Origin: an uncultured Sphingorhabdus sp.
GTDB taxonomy: Bacteria > Pseudomonadota > Alphaproteobacteria > Sphingomonadales > Sphingomonadaceae
NCBI GenBank assembly: GCA_947501885.1
Contig: CANMXN010000001.1
Span: 1,798,001-1,862,000, forward strand
Reading direction: 5' to 3'
DNA: 64,000 nucleotides
Every line of letters begins with the position of its first letter. The first letter of the stretch is position 1. The notes beneath the pieces are model-generated. The model saw only the letters and a program-made list of their open reading frames with translations. It was not told the DNA's origin and did no database searches. Both the position numbers and the translations under genes were made by a program. Below, in pieces: positions 63,279 through 64,000 of this stretch.

Positions 63279-63335
63279 TTTGACAATTGGCACTTGTTTC
63301 ATGTCCCCTAACAGAGAGCCTGCGCAGCCATTGCT

Positions 63336-63899
63336 ATGCATAAAAATAAGCGCATCGGATATGCTCGCGTCAGCACAGATGATCAAAACCTAGACTTACA
63401 AATTAACGCGCTTAAAGAAGCGCGCTGCGATCATATATTCACCGATCATGGCATATCAGCGATTGCCAAAAAGCGTGATGGCTTCGATGCGGCCATCGGA
63501 TCGCTTAAATCGGGTGATATATTCACCATCTGGAAGATGGATAGAGCATTTCGTTCTCTACGTCATGCTTTGGATATATTTGATTATTTTGAGAATGAGA
63601 ACATAGAGTTTCATGTGCTAACCGAGGGCATTGATACCACAACGCCGATGGGCAAATGCTTCTTTCAAATCCGTAACTCTTTTGCAGAATTAGAACGTAA
63701 TCTTATATCGGAACGCACCAAGGCTGGATTGGCGGCGGCGCGTTTGCGCGGTAAACGCCTTGGACGCCCTCCAAGTCTGTCTACGCAGCAGATAGTGGAG
63801 ATTAAAGCGCGGTGCTTGGCTGGTGAAAGCATGGCTATGATTGCCGATATATGCAGGTTAAGTACACGCACATTATACCGCGCGATAAGCAAGTCATAA
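63336..63899 (+). CDS. serine recombinase, Tn3-resolvase/invertase type
   Basis: The 187-residue protein has the catalytic Ser in IGYARVSTDDQNLDLQ (about residue 13), KMDRAFRSLRHALD (catalytic Arg pair), and LTEGIDTTTPMGKCFFQI. The long E helix is FAELERNLISERTKAGLAAA and a C-terminal HTH is LAGESMAMIADICRLSTRTL. Length matches Tn3-type resolvases (about 185). It acts on DNA to resolve cointegrates or invert segments. No transposase gene is linked to it here, so it may serve the mobile element's multimer resolution. Confidence 0.9.
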   Translation: MHKNKRIGYARVSTDDQNLDLQINALKEARCDHIFTDHGISAIAKKRDGFDAAIGSLKSGDIFTIWKMDRAFRSLRHALDIFDYFENENIEFHVLTEGIDTTTPMGKCFFQIRNSFAELERNLISERTKAGLAAARLRGKRLGRPPSLSTQQIVEIKARCLAGESMAMIADICRLSTRTLYRAISKS

Positions 63900-63908
63900 T
63901 GTAGTGCT

Positions 63909-64000
63909 TTAAAACAAATCATATTGCCTAATTTTTTCGCTATATTTTTGCCATTCTGGCTTCTTAGCTTCCTTATCGAGCCATGTCATAACGAACGCTA
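63909..64000 (-). CDS. C-terminal end of an unknown protein (partial)
   Basis: Minus-strand translation from the window edge reads AFVMTWLDKEAKKPEWQKYS, then EKIRQYDLF and TAA. Only 30 residues are visible. No family can be assigned. The gene is convergent with the resolvase gene. Confidence 0.4.
   Translation of the reverse strand, partial: AFVMTWLDKEAKKPEWQKYSEKIRQYDLF

Overview
The window is chromosomal or large-replicon DNA of an A+T-rich alphaproteobacterium. A Sphingomonadales member is most likely, judging from the TIGR03084-type protein, the acyl-CoA gene set, the MOB/T4CP types and an intergenic palindrome of the kind common in sphingomonads. This placement is inference from protein style; no rRNA or tRNA gene is present to confirm it.

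1-12.4 kb is an ordinary metabolic region. It holds a YcgN-like Cys-cluster protein (partial) with a SCO1/SenC lipoprotein, an ankyrin-repeat secreted protein, an MFS transporter, PurU with a VOC protein, a class C beta-lactamase-like hydrolase, and an acyl-CoA cluster (SDRs, TIGR03084 protein, CaiB/BaiF CoA-transferase, TetR regulator, enoyl-CoA hydratase, thiolase).

12.6-13.7 kb contains two decayed IS5-family transposase remnants. They mark the border of accessory DNA.

13.8-44.8 kb is a contact-dependent-inhibition-like two-partner secretion locus. A TpsB/FhaC-type transporter precedes a 6,622-residue TpsA/CdiA-like exoprotein, which carries its own C-terminal toxin domain followed by a 4-nt-overlapping immunity gene. 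Behind it lies an array of displaced C-terminal cassettes, several carrying near-identical copies of the pre-toxin region of tpsA. These are the ghost of an HNH/SHH-type toxin, a pyocin/colicin-like HNH nuclease plus immunity, a NucA-like nuclease plus YezG-type immunity (with a tandem duplicate of the tail and immunity gene), an EndoU-type RNase plus immunity (upstream part broken by a 239-bp tandem duplication and a nonsense codon), and a bare 118-bp repeat scar. The shared blocks would allow homologous exchange of the toxin on the tip of TpsA.

44.8-64 kb is a mobilisable-element region: MobC, a MobA/VirD2-like relaxase, a VirD4/TraG coupling protein, ParDE, an orphan HigA, many small hypothetical genes and a serine resolvase. 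No mating-pair-formation genes are visible. Embedded in it (48.4-52.2 kb), with visibly higher G+C, is a tightly overlapping four-gene operon: a small helical protein, a QueC-like PP-loop enzyme with the QueC zinc motif, an XRE-ImmA/IrrE regulator-protease and a PIN nuclease. It has a clear promoter with repeated operator-like sites. Divergently adjacent is about 420 bp of hairpin-rich non-coding DNA. This operon resembles no named defence system that I know gene for gene, and it is the best candidate for an undescribed system in the window.
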